Below, in pieces: positions 1 to 8,367 of a stretch of 64,000 nucleotides of DNA. Within the stretch, counting starts at the first letter, position 1. Every line of letters starts with the position of its first letter. Made by a program: the position numbers and the translations under genes. The notes below the pieces were generated by a model that was not told where the DNA came from, made no database searches, and saw only the letters and a list, made by a program, of their open reading frames with translations. Source of the DNA: Oceanobacillus rekensis (GTDB taxonomy: Bacteria; Bacillota; Bacilli; Bacillales; Amphibacillaceae); NCBI RefSeq assembly GCF_002153375.1, contig NZ_MTBQ01000002.1:188223-252222 (forward strand), in the 5' to 3' direction.

Positions 1-250
1 GTGCTGTTCCCGAAGGAGTCACCGCCCTCCGCTCACCCGGACTGGTGAAGCTACATGATGTTAATTTTTAAAACAATCACCAATACAGTTAATGGTTTGC
101 AAGCTTAATACCAGCTCTGGGAAATATACGTAGACTCTAGCGCAAGTTGGCTCACCAGCCGCCTTAGGATGCGCGAAGTATATTTCCCAGAGCGTTCGCC
201 GAAGTTCCTAATCTAAGTTTCGCAGTTATCTGGGGCAGTTGGTGTTGGGT
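1..250. repeat. GC-rich repeat fragments downstream of the gas vesicle operon
   Basis: No gene is visible here. The first 56 bases are much richer in GC than the surroundings. Positions 115-129 and 178-192 form a 15-base perfect inverted repeat (CTCTGGGAAATATAC and its complement) around a GC-rich 48-base centre. This resembles dispersed intergenic repeats I recall from halophilic Bacillaceae; that family link is from memory and untested. The segment sits directly behind gvpK, where a B. megaterium-type cluster would continue with gvpJ-gvpT-gvpU. Confidence 0.5.
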
Positions 251-280
251 TATAAAGCTACAAACATTAAATAGCCTAAA

Positions 281-610
281 CTAGAGTAAATTACCCAATG
301 GTCCAAGATCGATGTTCAAATCATCATCGTCCAGGTTAAATATTTCTTTCAACTCATCCATCTTCACATCTAAATTCATTAGTGCGACACCGAGTTTTTC
401 AATTTCTTCTTCGGTTAAATTACCGCCGTCAACTCTCCGGATTGCTTGTCGTTCAACGAGTTGTCTTAATAGCTCGATGACAGTTAGGACAAGTTGGGCA
501 AGACCTTCTTCAGCACCTTCTGGGTCAAGTTGTATTCGACCACTTTTTTCAGGCTGCCTGTCAAGACTTGCAAGCGACTGGGGTTGGTTATTAAGATTGA
601 TTGATGACAC
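281..610 (-). CDS. gvpK: Gas vesicle protein GvpK
   Basis: Accessory protein for assembly of the gas-filled protein shell that gives cells buoyancy. The 109-residue product has the GvpK pattern: a variable polar N-terminus, then a central helix (QLVLTVIELLRQLVERQAIRR) and the segment LTEEEIEKLGVALMNLD. Its C-terminus is rich in Asp and Leu. The start is GTG, preceded by AAAGGAGG at good spacing, and the first 20 bases overlap the end of gvpS, so the two are probably translationally coupled. It is the last gene of the operon in this window. The family assignment is strong; the exact role in nucleation or assembly is known only in outline. Confidence 0.9.
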   Translation of the reverse strand: MSSINLNNQPQSLASLDRQPEKSGRIQLDPEGAEEGLAQLVLTVIELLRQLVERQAIRRVDGGNLTEEEIEKLGVALMNLDVKMDELKEIFNLDDDDLNIDLGPLGNLL

Positions 611-851
611 GGTCCAATTCCTCCTTTTCTCGGTCTAACTGTTTGGATGATAATTTAGCAGCTGTTTCTTTATTTGATTCAATCAGTGTTTCAACAGAGG
701 CAATTAATACCCGTAAATCGAGATAGACTAAATCAATTCCGGCAATGGAAATGATGAGATCTCCTTTAAGTGCCACTCCTTTGTCGAGTACAACATCCAG
801 AATATCTATTAGGCCAACATCTTTGTTATTAAATTCACTTCTTTGTGACAT
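591..851 (-). CDS. gvpS: GvpA-family minor gas vesicle protein GvpS
   Basis: An 86-residue member of the GvpA/GvpJ/GvpM/GvpS family of small hydrophobic shell or nucleation proteins. The core reads LIDILDVVLDKGVALKGDLI, then GIDLVYLDLRVLIASVETL, parallel to the major shell protein at 3978-4253 but with a different, Lys/Glu-rich C-terminus. Position between gvpL and gvpK and the KGDLIISIAGIDLVYLDLR stretch match what I recall of B. megaterium GvpS better than GvpJ. It is the only second GvpA-type gene in the cluster, so it may serve as the sole minor shell/tip protein here. Confidence 0.82.
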   Translation of the reverse strand: MSQRSEFNNKDVGLIDILDVVLDKGVALKGDLIISIAGIDLVYLDLRVLIASVETLIESNKETAAKLSSKQLDREKEELDRVINQS

Positions 852-865
852 GGGTATCCTCCATA

Positions 866-1666
866 TTAACTAATCTTTGCAAAGTGGTAGGACGGCCATG
901 GACCGGTAACCTCCATATGCCAGCCAGCATCTTCCCATTCTTTTTGTTTTTTCTTAATAGCTGATAGAAAACTTTCAACTACAGATTTTTCCAGCAAATA
1001 GACACTGTTCCAGCACATCTCATCCGATCGTCCAGTTACATCTTTATTCCAATTCTTTTTCACTTCTGTATCTATGCTAAGAGATGCTAAATCCTCATGA
1101 ATTTTCTCTGAAAAAGCTTGTTTTTCCTTTTCTGCTTCCTGATCGATTAATTGATCAAGCTTTCTTTTTTCTAAATATTGCCTGCCTGGTGACATTGCTG
1201 CAATTTCTTCCTTTTTTGATTCAACTGTTTCGTTGTAGCCTGCAACTCTTTCTTTTACTTTATCTGCCTCACAATATATTTTTAAAATCCATTCTTCCTT
1301 GTCTGCAATGTTTTCAAGAAGCTCCATCATATGCTGTTTATGTTGATCAATCGTACTTTTAAGGCTCTCGTAACTTGTATAAATGGTGCAGAACTTCATT
1401 GGAATAATTGGATAGTTTTCATATAGTTTCATCAATACTTCATGATGGTGAAATGCATATTTATGAAGCCACTTCGCATCATTCGTTTTTTTCTCTAATT
1501 CCTTTTCACCGTATGCTTCTGGGTCCAACTCACAAACAACCGCATCGATTTCATCAAAGGATAAACTAAATAAATCTGACTCCCCATCAAGGCCTTTAAG
1601 GCGGGGGAGAGGTTGACTAGTAGCTGCTGAAGGTATAATTCCGTATAGATAAATTAGTTTTTCCAT
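866..1666 (-). CDS. gvpL: Gas vesicle protein GvpL (GvpL/GvpF family)
   Basis: GvpL/GvpF proteins are accessory factors thought to bind GvpA and help nucleate the vesicle. This 266-residue protein starts with the family sequence LIYLYGII, has a middle segment YPIIPMKFCTIYTSYESL, a charged coiled-coil-like stretch at about 150-200, and ends with the hallmark TGPWPSYHF. I chose the ATG at 1666 because it has GAGGAA at correct spacing and leaves a 10-base gap after gvpG; an in-frame start 36 bases upstream would overlap gvpG. It is a paralogue of the gvpF product two genes upstream. Confidence 0.9.
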   Translation of the reverse strand: MEKLIYLYGIIPSAATSQPLPRLKGLDGESDLFSLSFDEIDAVVCELDPEAYGEKELEKKTNDAKWLHKYAFHHHEVLMKLYENYPIIPMKFCTIYTSYESLKSTIDQHKQHMMELLENIADKEEWILKIYCEADKVKERVAGYNETVESKKEEIAAMSPGRQYLEKRKLDQLIDQEAEKEKQAFSEKIHEDLASLSIDTEVKKNWNKDVTGRSDEMCWNSVYLLEKSVVESFLSAIKKKQKEWEDAGWHMEVTGPWPSYHFAKIS

Positions 1667-1676
1667 AGTTGATTCC

Positions 1677-1934
1677 TCACCTTTTGCCTTTGGTAAATTC
1701 ATTGATTTGTTCCATTTCCAATTTTTTAGCTATTTCGTACCGGGTTAACAGTTCTGTTTCCGATTGTTTGTAGGATTCTTCATCGATTTCTTCCAGTTCA
1801 TACATCATTTGCAGATGGATTAACTTTTTTTGGATATGCTCCAGATCATAAAATTCCTTTTCCACTTCTTCTTGCACCTTTTCCCCGATTTTTACCATTA
1901 AGTTTATAGGAGAAGTGAAGAGTTTTTGGATCAT
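1677..1934 (-). CDS. gvpG: Gas vesicle protein GvpG
   Basis: An 85-residue, highly charged, mostly helical protein placed between gvpF and gvpL as in other gas vesicle clusters. The N-terminal segment (FTSPINLMVKIGEKVQEEVEK) is followed by helices rich in Glu and Lys typical of GvpG. Its ATG overlaps the gvpF stop codon (ATGA), so translation is coupled. GvpG is known as an accessory protein required for assembly; no enzyme motif is visible. Confidence 0.88.
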   Translation of the reverse strand: MIQKLFTSPINLMVKIGEKVQEEVEKEFYDLEHIQKKLIHLQMMYELEEIDEESYKQSETELLTRYEIAKKLEMEQINEFTKGKR

Positions 1935-2698
1935 GTGGAGGGCTCCTCTACTTTCAATCTAATATTGATGAAATTATATGCCGGCCATGGACCTGTATAT
2001 TTAAAGTCCACTTTGTCCTGCCAGCTGTCATGGAGTACATTTACCATTTCATCGAATTCTGCTTCTTTATCCCGGTCAATTAAATAGGCAGCATTTAAAA
2101 GCATTTTCTCTCCAATCGGATCATTGAGCTGAGCCGCTTCTGCCAGTGGTGTTAGAGGTTCATGGATCTCTGACTTGATATCACTTTGCAGCGCTTGGAA
2201 AAAGTTTTTCGCCATCTCACCAAGCTGGATTCGGTCAAAATAGCCTGCTGCTTCTGATTTGGAATGCACGACCTGTTTTTTCTTCATTACTTGATCGTTT
2301 TTGTTAATATTTTTTTCGAGCCAGTCTTTTTTACCGACTACCTTTAAGCCAACCTCAATTTTTCCTTTAATTTGCGGGAATATTTTTTCCAACTGGGGAT
2401 AGAGGCTTTCAGCGAGTGCAACGACATCTGCTTCACTATGGAACATATTCCCGAAACTGATCGGTATAACCGTATCCATTTCACCCATGACGGTAGAAAG
2501 TACTTGCTGATGCATCATTAGATTATCTTTACTTGGATGATAGATTTTCATCGGTACTTTAGTGACGACCATTGCTGCGTCTTTGTAATGGACCGTATAT
2601 ATTTCCCTTTCTTGTCCTTCAAAATGAATCTTGCCAAAGGACGGACTTTCTTCTGTTTGTATTCCGCAAAACACATAAATGCCTTGTTCTTCACTCAT
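1931..2698 (-). CDS. gvpF: Gas vesicle protein GvpF (GvpL/GvpF family)
   Basis: Member of the same family as GvpL, with GIYVFCGI at the N-terminus, the VIPISFGNMF segment corresponding to the conserved IPMKFGT region, and YTGPWPAYNFINIRL at the C-terminus. GvpF is thought to chaperone or nucleate the major shell protein. The ATG at 2698 has GGAG at about eight bases; a GTG at 2707 would give a GTGA overlap with the gvpN stop and a product three residues longer, so the exact start is uncertain. Confidence 0.9.
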   Translation of the reverse strand: MSEEQGIYVFCGIQTEESPSFGKIHFEGQEREIYTVHYKDAAMVVTKVPMKIYHPSKDNLMMHQQVLSTVMGEMDTVIPISFGNMFHSEADVVALAESLYPQLEKIFPQIKGKIEVGLKVVGKKDWLEKNINKNDQVMKKKQVVHSKSEAAGYFDRIQLGEMAKNFFQALQSDIKSEIHEPLTPLAEAAQLNDPIGEKMLLNAAYLIDRDKEAEFDEMVNVLHDSWQDKVDFKYTGPWPAYNFINIRLKVEEPST

Positions 2699-2703
2699 TT
2701 TAT

Positions 2704-3618
2704 TCACTCCATTGTAATTTTTTTGCTTTCTTGTTCCAGTTGTCTTTTTACGCGATGCTTATGCTTATCCTCAATACATGCCTGAAGGGGAAACCAAGTT
2801 ATATCAAAACATAATTGGTTAAAATCTTCATTTGAACCGTCAACCGGAATATCGTAACGTTTTACCATATCAGCAATCATAATGGACGCTCTCAGCGATG
2901 GTCCTTGAAAGTCTTGACTTGAATGACAAAGCTTACGAATTCGCATCATGAACTGTACGATTGCTTCTGCTTTTTCTCTTTCAATGGATGTTTTATTGAT
3001 AACGGCAGTAATTTCCGCTTCCTGTTCCAGTGATCCAAGCGTCATTGTAACCATCCGGTCCAATAGTGCATCCTGTGTTTCATAAACACCGGCATATTCC
3101 ACTGGGTTACTCGTGAAAATAACCGAAAAATCAGGGTGGACCTTTATAAACGATTTATTTTGCTTCATTCCATATAGAGGCAAAATCCTTTCTTCCAAAA
3201 TAGGTAAAAATATATTATTTGCCTCTGGCTGGGAACGCGTAAACTCATCATATACAAGGGTGTAACCTTTTTTTACCGCTTCAAGCAGTCGTCCATCCGA
3301 CCAGGATTCTGAAACATTTTCCTCAATCTTATGAACACTTCTTACATAATTATCCTTTAGTTTCCGACGTTTATAGCCTGAGAAAGCACCAATCAGATCT
3401 TCTGTGGAAAGATCTTTATTTCCATTAATCAGCATCACTGGTCTTTCTCTTTTTTTAGCAATATGGAGGGCAAGGGTTGTTTTCCCGATTCCCGATGGGC
3501 CGGTAAAATGAATTGGATAGCCGGTTTCAAGGTATCGCAATGAACGTTTAATCATTCCGTTGTAATAGGATGATTGTTCATATAAGCTTGTTTGGTTGTC
3601 ATCTATGTTCCCGGTCAT
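2704..3618 (-). CDS. gvpN: Gas vesicle AAA+ ATPase GvpN
   Basis: A 304-residue MoxR-like AAA+ ATPase with Walker A GPSGIGKT at residues 40-47, a Walker B-type VYDEFTRS near residue 120, a sensor region VIFTSNPVEYAG and an arginine-containing LLDRMV segment. GvpN is the only clear NTPase of gas vesicle clusters and is needed for normal vesicle growth. The ATG at 3618 has AGGAGAA seven bases upstream. Its end touches the start of gvpF, indicating a single transcript. Confidence 0.94.
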   Translation of the reverse strand: MTGNIDDNQTSLYEQSSYYNGMIKRSLRYLETGYPIHFTGPSGIGKTTLALHIAKKRERPVMLINGNKDLSTEDLIGAFSGYKRRKLKDNYVRSVHKIEENVSESWSDGRLLEAVKKGYTLVYDEFTRSQPEANNIFLPILEERILPLYGMKQNKSFIKVHPDFSVIFTSNPVEYAGVYETQDALLDRMVTMTLGSLEQEAEITAVINKTSIEREKAEAIVQFMMRIRKLCHSSQDFQGPSLRASIMIADMVKRYDIPVDGSNEDFNQLCFDITWFPLQACIEDKHKHRVKRQLEQESKKITME

Positions 3619-3637
3619 GTCTGATTCTCCTGTCCAT

Positions 3638-3904
3638 CTACGCCTGCTCCTCTAAATCGCTCCGAAACCTTAGGCTAATTCTCGAAAATCCAGCTACCTC
3701 TGAATCATTATCAATAAAAACTTCATATAGGCCGATCATTTGGTCATGTGCATATTTTTTCATATAGTCTTTTTCCTCAATTACTTCAACCAAAGCCCTC
3801 CAGCCGTTCTCCCCATTTTCCTCATGCTTTTTCACAGAAATAATTTTATGTGGTGGGGCAATATTTTCATTGAAAAAGCTTTTGATTTCCTCCATGATTT
3901 TCAT
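3638..3904 (-). CDS. gvpR: Gas vesicle protein GvpR (GvpO family)
   Basis: An 88-residue protein with the GvpO-family pattern W-R-A-L-V-E-V-I-E followed by a Y-E-V-x-I-D segment (residues about 60-66) and a final LRFRSDLE strand. In B. megaterium the equivalent gene between the shell gene and gvpN is called gvpR. It is small and alpha/beta in character; GvpO-type proteins are accessory and sometimes regulatory. It has a GGAAGTGA ribosome site and lies 19 bases before gvpN. Confidence 0.8.
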   Translation of the reverse strand: MKIMEEIKSFFNENIAPPHKIISVKKHEENGENGWRALVEVIEEKDYMKKYAHDQMIGLYEVFIDNDSEVAGFSRISLRFRSDLEEQA

Positions 3905-3977
3905 GTTGCTTCACTTCCTTTATTGCTTTTGATTAAGTATGGATGGAGCCAGGATCACTGACTCCTTACCCAAAATT

Positions 3978-4253
3978 TTATGCTTCTTCCTCATCGTATT
4001 CCAAGCTGTTCGAACGGGCTGATAAGCGGTCGGATAGGCCATCTTCCTCAAAATCGTCCTGTAATAAACCAACAGCTTCTGCGTATCGTAACCATGTGTC
4101 AACACTGGCAATTACGACACGGGCTTCAACGGTAATCAATTCGATTCCTACAACGGAAACCCTCACAAATGCATCAATTACAATTCCTTTATCCAGTATT
4201 CTGTCAATAACCTCCGCTAAACTTGAACCATCTGTAGACTTTTGAATAGGCAT
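3978..4253 (-). CDS. gvpA: Major gas vesicle shell protein GvpA (GvpB of B. megaterium)
   Basis: The ribbed shell of gas vesicles is built from this small hydrophobic protein. The 91-residue product has the near-invariant core [36 protein letters not shown] and [16 protein letters not shown]. The acidic C-terminal tail (about residues 65-91) is variable in the family. An AAAGGAGC ribosome site precedes the ATG. It is the second gene of the operon, after a 62-base AT-rich leader, as B. megaterium gvpB follows accessory genes. Confidence 0.97.
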   Translation of the reverse strand: MPIQKSTDGSSLAEVIDRILDKGIVIDAFVRVSVVGIELITVEARVVIASVDTWLRYAEAVGLLQDDFEEDGLSDRLSARSNSLEYDEEEA

Positions 4254-4315
4254 GTAAACATGCTCCTTTCTAGTTGTGAAAATTTATATAAAATAATTAT
4301 TGTAAATAGATTTTC

Positions 4316-4882
4316 CTATAAATCTGAATGGTGCTTAATATTTCTCGGACCTTTTATTTTCATAGAGCTTTTTATAGAAGTGGCACTTTTGATGTGACTT
4401 GCACCTTTGATCTGGTTCACACCTGGCACCCCGGTATCTGAGCTTGTCCTTTTTTTCATATTACCCTGGAATTCCTGACCGGTTTCCTTTGCACCTTGTA
4501 CCTTATCCTTCACTTGCAGCAAGGCACTTTGCATTTTGTCTTCAACTTTTTTAGCATTAGCATGAACCTTTTCCGCATTTTCGTCTTTCTTTTGCTGGAA
4601 CCTTTCAGCCGCTTCATTCGCTTTAGATTGAATACCTTCCGTCAACTTATTGCGGAATTGCGCAGCCATTTCTTCTTTGATTTCCTTTTCTGCAACCTCT
4701 TTTAATTCAGTAGGGTCATCGGCTTCCTTGATTACTTCCTTCACTTTTGGTACTGCATATTTAAGCCCTTTGCGAACCTTCGGAAATAGTAATGGTGCCG
4801 TAGTAGCTAAAAATGTAATTCCACCAGCCATAACAGATGCCGTTATTCCAGGGTGATTCACCATTTTTTTGGGTGCTCCCAT
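4316..4882 (-). CDS. Gas vesicle cluster accessory protein with one membrane helix and coiled coil
   Basis: First gene of the gas vesicle operon. The 188-residue protein has a hydrophobic segment at about 12-33 (ITASVMAGGITFLATTAPLLF), then a long Lys/Glu/Ala-rich amphipathic helix (about 40-140) and a basic tail with repeated K-G/S-x-x-I-K units (KGASHIKS, ATSIKS, MKIKG). It resembles the poorly conserved GvpP/GvpQ/GvpT proteins of Bacillus clusters, but I cannot say which. AAAGGAGG lies just upstream of the ATG. Its place directly behind the candidate sigma-B promoter ties it to the operon. Confidence 0.7.
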   Translation of the reverse strand: MGAPKKMVNHPGITASVMAGGITFLATTAPLLFPKVRKGLKYAVPKVKEVIKEADDPTELKEVAEKEIKEEMAAQFRNKLTEGIQSKANEAAERFQQKKDENAEKVHANAKKVEDKMQSALLQVKDKVQGAKETGQEFQGNMKKRTSSDTGVPGVNQIKGASHIKSATSIKSSMKIKGPRNIKHHSDL

Positions 4883-4936
4883 AGGTAACCTCCTTTATAG
4901 TGGTTGCCATTTTGTTTTCTGACCCATTTCTAGTGG

Positions 4937-4962
4937 GTACCCCTGCGGATTTCAAGGAAAAC
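4937..4962 (-). promoter_or_regulatory. Candidate sigma-B promoter of the gas vesicle operon
   Basis: On the minus strand GTTTTC (4962-4957) and GGGTAC (4942-4937) are separated by 14 bases. This matches the sigma-B pattern GTTTAA-N12-15-GGGTAT with few mismatches, and lies about 55 bases before the first gas vesicle gene. No transcript evidence is available; inference from motif and position. Confidence 0.55.
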
Positions 4963-5127
4963 TGGTTATTTTATCCTGTATAGGGTGATTATGGCGGACT
5001 TAGGTTGATTGTGACAAAGGAAAGATAGATAGATTGTACAAGGGGAGAGGATTATGAGTATTTTTGTTACAAACGTTACAATTAGATTAAGTTGGATACC
5101 TGTCATTATTGGATTGTATAGAAACGC

Positions 5128-5172
5128 AAAAAGCTGCTGAAACGAATATAATTCCGTTTCAGCAGCTTTTTT
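5128..5172. terminator. Bidirectional terminator hairpin
   Basis: A long perfect stem (AAGCTGCTGAAAC paired with GTTTCAGCAGCTT around a 12-base loop) has an A-run on one side and a T-run on the other, so it could act in both directions. It lies behind the CynX-type carrier gene and ahead of the gas vesicle promoter, insulating the two. Confidence 0.8.
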
Positions 5173-5260
5173 GGCAGTAAAAAAACATAAATACTTTCTT
5201 AACTGCATAAATGCAATTAGATTTGTCACTAAAAAGTTTGGTAACAACCAAGTTTTCTAA
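5173..5260. repeat. Dispersed repeat, copy 1 (about 90 bp)
   Basis: This stretch resembles 47720-47808: both begin GGCAG, share CATAAA, TGCATAA, GCAA, TTGTCACT and AACCA, and end TTTTCTAA, at the same spacing. It also contains a hairpin-forming GCAGT...AACTGC pair like that at 49944-49970. Its function is unknown; it may be a decayed mobile-element end. Confidence 0.45.
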
Positions 5261-5272
5261 TGTTCTTTACAA

Positions 5273-6490
5273 TTACGAATCCAAAACATATTTATTCCGT
5301 CCAGCCCCTAAGCCGAATAACAATACAAGGACACATACAGACATAATGGTAATCAGTGGTATTGTCCAGGCATTTGTTAAATCATATAAGTACCCGATTA
5401 TAATTGGACCCATTGCTGCAAGCAGATAGCCAATGGACTGTGCCATTCCTGATAGTTCGGCAGCTTGTTTGGCAGTACGCGCCCGCATGCCAAGAAATGC
5501 AAGAGCTAACGCAAATGCCCCAGCTAGTGTGATACCAATTAAAATGACACTTATTAACATGATGGTATAAGATTTGCCAAGCAGCAGTCCACCATAGCCT
5601 AAAAAACCAGAAAGAGTCAATACAATAACAATTCCACGTTGTGACTTTAATTTTTCCGCTATCATAGGTACGAGAAAACTGGCAGGCAAACCGATAATCT
5701 GGGTAAATGAAAGCATCCATCCTGCTGTTGTCATGCTTAGCCCCGAATCACTAAGAATAGTGGGGAGCCAGGAAATCGTTACATAAAATAAAAATGATTG
5801 GAATCCCATAAACCCAGCAACTTGCCAGGCAAGCGGTGAACGCCAAATCCGATTATCAGTAGTATGGACATAGTATTTTTCCGTCTGATTTGTTGTACGT
5901 TCTTTTCTCGAAAGATAGATCCAAACAATAATCCCTAACACTGCAGGGATTGTCCAAACGAGTAAAGCGGTCTGCCATCCGCCGTTCATCGTGTTTGCCA
6001 AAGGAACACTTAATCCGGAAGCGGAGGCAGCAAAAATCCCCATGGATGTGGAATAAACACTTGTCATCAAACCAACTTTAGCAGGGAACTTATCCTTAAT
6101 GATTCCAGGTAAAAGAACATTTAAAATTGCAATTCCTAATCCAACAAATAATGTACCCATAAAAAGAAGAAAGACGACTGAGATCGACCTTATACTAATC
6201 CCAAAGAATAGTAAAATTAGTCCGATGATCATGGCTCGTTCATTCGTATAACGATTACCTAGACGCGGTGCCATTGGAGACATAATCGCAAAAGCGATTA
6301 GTGGCAGACTTGTAAGCAACCCGGCACTCCAACTGGAAAGTCCAATATCATCACGTATCAGACTAATAACCGGCCCAACAGACGTAATCGCCGGTCGCAA
6401 ATTAAAAGCAATGATGACAATCCCTGCTATTAATAATATGTAGTATAATCTTTTCGATTGATTTGCTGCACGTGCTCGTACTGTATCCAT
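5273..6490 (-). CDS. MFS transporter of the CynX/NimT family
   Basis: A 12-helix major facilitator carrier of 405 residues. The first helix is followed by the CynX/NimT signature FNLRPAITSVGPVI, and the loop after helix 2 reads MAPRLGNRYTNERAM. Relatives carry cyanate, nitroimidazoles or other small anions; the substrate here cannot be read from sequence. I placed the start at 6490, where AAGGAGTC stands nine bases before ATG; a longer reading would add 17 non-membrane residues. The gene is single, bounded by its own terminator downstream. Confidence 0.88.
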   Translation of the reverse strand: MDTVRARAANQSKRLYYILLIAGIVIIAFNLRPAITSVGPVISLIRDDIGLSSWSAGLLTSLPLIAFAIMSPMAPRLGNRYTNERAMIIGLILLFFGISIRSISVVFLLFMGTLFVGLGIAILNVLLPGIIKDKFPAKVGLMTSVYSTSMGIFAASASGLSVPLANTMNGGWQTALLVWTIPAVLGIIVWIYLSRKERTTNQTEKYYVHTTDNRIWRSPLAWQVAGFMGFQSFLFYVTISWLPTILSDSGLSMTTAGWMLSFTQIIGLPASFLVPMIAEKLKSQRGIVIVLTLSGFLGYGGLLLGKSYTIMLISVILIGITLAGAFALALAFLGMRARTAKQAAELSGMAQSIGYLLAAMGPIIIGYLYDLTNAWTIPLITIMSVCVLVLLFGLGAGRNKYVLDS

Positions 6491-6719
6491 GGAAGCGACT
6501 CCTTTTCTATCTATCTTATAACTTCCCAGAGATAATGTCACCTCTTTTCAAATGCCAACTGGAGCTGATAGAAGGAGTATCTTCTCTTTGTATCAAGCAT
6601 TAACTTGGATTACTAGCTACATATTTTCATTATGTAATCCGATACCATCTCGTTAAAATGCAAAAAGTGAATGAGATGCGAGAACACTAGAATGGACACT
6701 ACCTTCATGAGGTGAAAAT

Positions 6720-6747
6720 AGGGGAGCGACACGAATGTCACTCCCCT
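6720..6747 (-). terminator. Rho-independent terminator after the dipeptidase gene
   Basis: Stem AGGGGAGCGACA / TGTCACTCCCCT with a four-base loop (one mismatch), followed on the minus strand by ATTTT. It lies about 80 bases beyond the stop codon of the M19 dipeptidase. The other 230 bases between the dipeptidase and the CynX-type carrier show no gene. Confidence 0.75.
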
Positions 6748-6824
6748 AAGTATGTTGAATTCTATTTATATCGTTGGAAGGCTATATGAATTCTGGCTTG
6801 TTCGAACTTCCAGAGTATCACACA

Positions 6825-8258
6825 TCAATTATCGATATAAAAAATTCTTGTCTCTCTTTCTGTGTCGCCATTAATATTTGCAGCTTCGAATGTTACAACA
6901 TGGAATCTTTCTTGAAGGGCTTCCTTCAGTTCCAATGTGATTACCTGGGATTCAGAATCAAAATCAGGAGAGTATGATATGCCATCGACGATTACGCTGA
7001 TTGTACTTTCATCTATTTCTGATTTAGCGCTTATTTCAATAGTTGCTGAAAGAGTAGGTGTTCTACTATCTATCATTTCTCCCATTTCATATTCTGGAGT
7101 TATTTTTAAGCCTGATGTATAAGGACGGACCGCTGCAGCTTTTTCAACTTCCATTAATAATCGGAATGTATTTTTTTCGAGGATTTTTTGAATATCTTGA
7201 CTTGAGTAGCCTCTATTTACAAGCTCATCCGTAATTTTATGAAGATTGGTCACATCCTGTATATCTGCAGGCATATCTGATCCATCAAAATCCGATCCAA
7301 TGGCAACATGGTCGATGCCAATCAAATTTACTGCATAATCAATATGGTCAGCAATGTCAGTTACATATGCCTCCGGTTCATTGGTTAAAAATACTGGATA
7401 AAAGACGATGCCGATGACGCCACCATTTTCTGCAAGAGCTTTCAATTGCTCGTCCGTGAGATTCCGCTGATGATTTTTCAATGCGTTTATACCGGAGTGG
7501 GTCGCCATAACAGGGGCCTCCGTCACTTCTAAAATATCCCAGAACGTATTCTCGGACATGTGAGAAACATCGATAACCATTCCTAATTTATTCATTTCCC
7601 GAGCGACATCTGCTCCTAGTTCGGTTAACCCACCCTGTGACGGTGTTTTTCCTGGATCACCGTAAACACGATTTGCACCTTCACCAAGCGCGTTTGAATA
7701 ATTCCAATTGAAGCCAATCGCTTTTACACCGAGATCATGATACTGATGAAGCAATTCGATGGCGTTATGTTCCTCAAGTGAATAAGCACCCTCAATGGTC
7801 GGGATTGCAGCAATTTTCCCCTCATGAATCGTGCTCAAAATTTCCCTGGATGTGGAAGCAATTTGAAATTGATCCGGGTTATTTTGTTCCGTCCAATACA
7901 GTGCATTTAATAAAGCAAGCGTACGACTGATATTACGTGGGTTATTCCCATAATAATCCGTTGTGTAGGCTGCAAAAAAACCTGCGTTCAACCCGCCCTT
8001 TTGCATCTTTGGTATGTCAATATGTAGAGAAGTTTCTTCGCCGAGATCAGTTTCAGGCAGCCACGTATCCTCGTTGATGATATTCATCATCGTATCCACA
8101 TGACTATCCATTATGATAGATGCTGAATGGATATCTTCTATATTCTCCTCTTGATATAGTGCCGGATGGAGAGTAGAGATTAAGTTTTCAACAGTGGGCA
8201 ATGGATTTGGCGATTGAAGTGATAATGTAACGATTAGCCAAAAAAGCGTCAAAGGCAT
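6825..8258 (-). CDS. Exported M19 (renal-type) dipeptidase with extra C-terminal domain
   Basis: Zinc dipeptidase of the membrane dipeptidase family, expected to hydrolyse dipeptides, including D-residue ones. Metal-binding and active-site motifs are visible: MDSHVDT (about 49-55), PTIEGAYSLE, VIDVSHMSE, ATHSG and GSDFDG. The N-terminus is a short hydrophobic signal-like helix (LTLFWLIVTLSL), so the enzyme is probably exported or anchored. After the catalytic domain ends near residue 375, about 100 residues with beta-strand, Ig-like character follow, which simple M19 enzymes lack. AAAGGAGG precedes the ATG. It lies upstream of an alanine-type symporter and may feed it with amino acids. Confidence 0.88.
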   Translation of the reverse strand: MPLTLFWLIVTLSLQSPNPLPTVENLISTLHPALYQEENIEDIHSASIIMDSHVDTMMNIINEDTWLPETDLGEETSLHIDIPKMQKGGLNAGFFAAYTTDYYGNNPRNISRTLALLNALYWTEQNNPDQFQIASTSREILSTIHEGKIAAIPTIEGAYSLEEHNAIELLHQYHDLGVKAIGFNWNYSNALGEGANRVYGDPGKTPSQGGLTELGADVAREMNKLGMVIDVSHMSENTFWDILEVTEAPVMATHSGINALKNHQRNLTDEQLKALAENGGVIGIVFYPVFLTNEPEAYVTDIADHIDYAVNLIGIDHVAIGSDFDGSDMPADIQDVTNLHKITDELVNRGYSSQDIQKILEKNTFRLLMEVEKAAAVRPYTSGLKITPEYEMGEMIDSRTPTLSATIEISAKSEIDESTISVIVDGISYSPDFDSESQVITLELKEALQERFHVVTFEAANINGDTERETRIFYIDN

Positions 8259-8310
8259 GTAAGAACCTCCTTTAGGGGTGCCTATGTTCTTAAATCGGAA
8301 ACTGAAAAAT

Positions 8311-8354
8311 GACAGGCACCGCCCGAATTTAACTTGAATTCAGTAGGTGCCTGT
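8311..8354 (-). terminator. Terminator built from two inverted copies of the dispersed repeat core
   Basis: ACAGGCACC (8312-8320) pairs with GGTGCCTGT (8346-8354) across a 25-base loop; on the minus strand the stem is followed by CATTTTTC. It follows the AgcS gene by about 15 bases. The arms are the same GACAGGCACC core as the repeat family scattered through the first 22 kb. Confidence 0.6.
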
Positions 8355-8367
8355 GTGTTGTTCGTTT

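Noticed and set aside
4966-5247. Minus-strand frame of 93 codons between the gas vesicle operon and the MFS gene
   Set aside because: It runs through a terminator hairpin and a dispersed repeat and shows no ribosome site or family.
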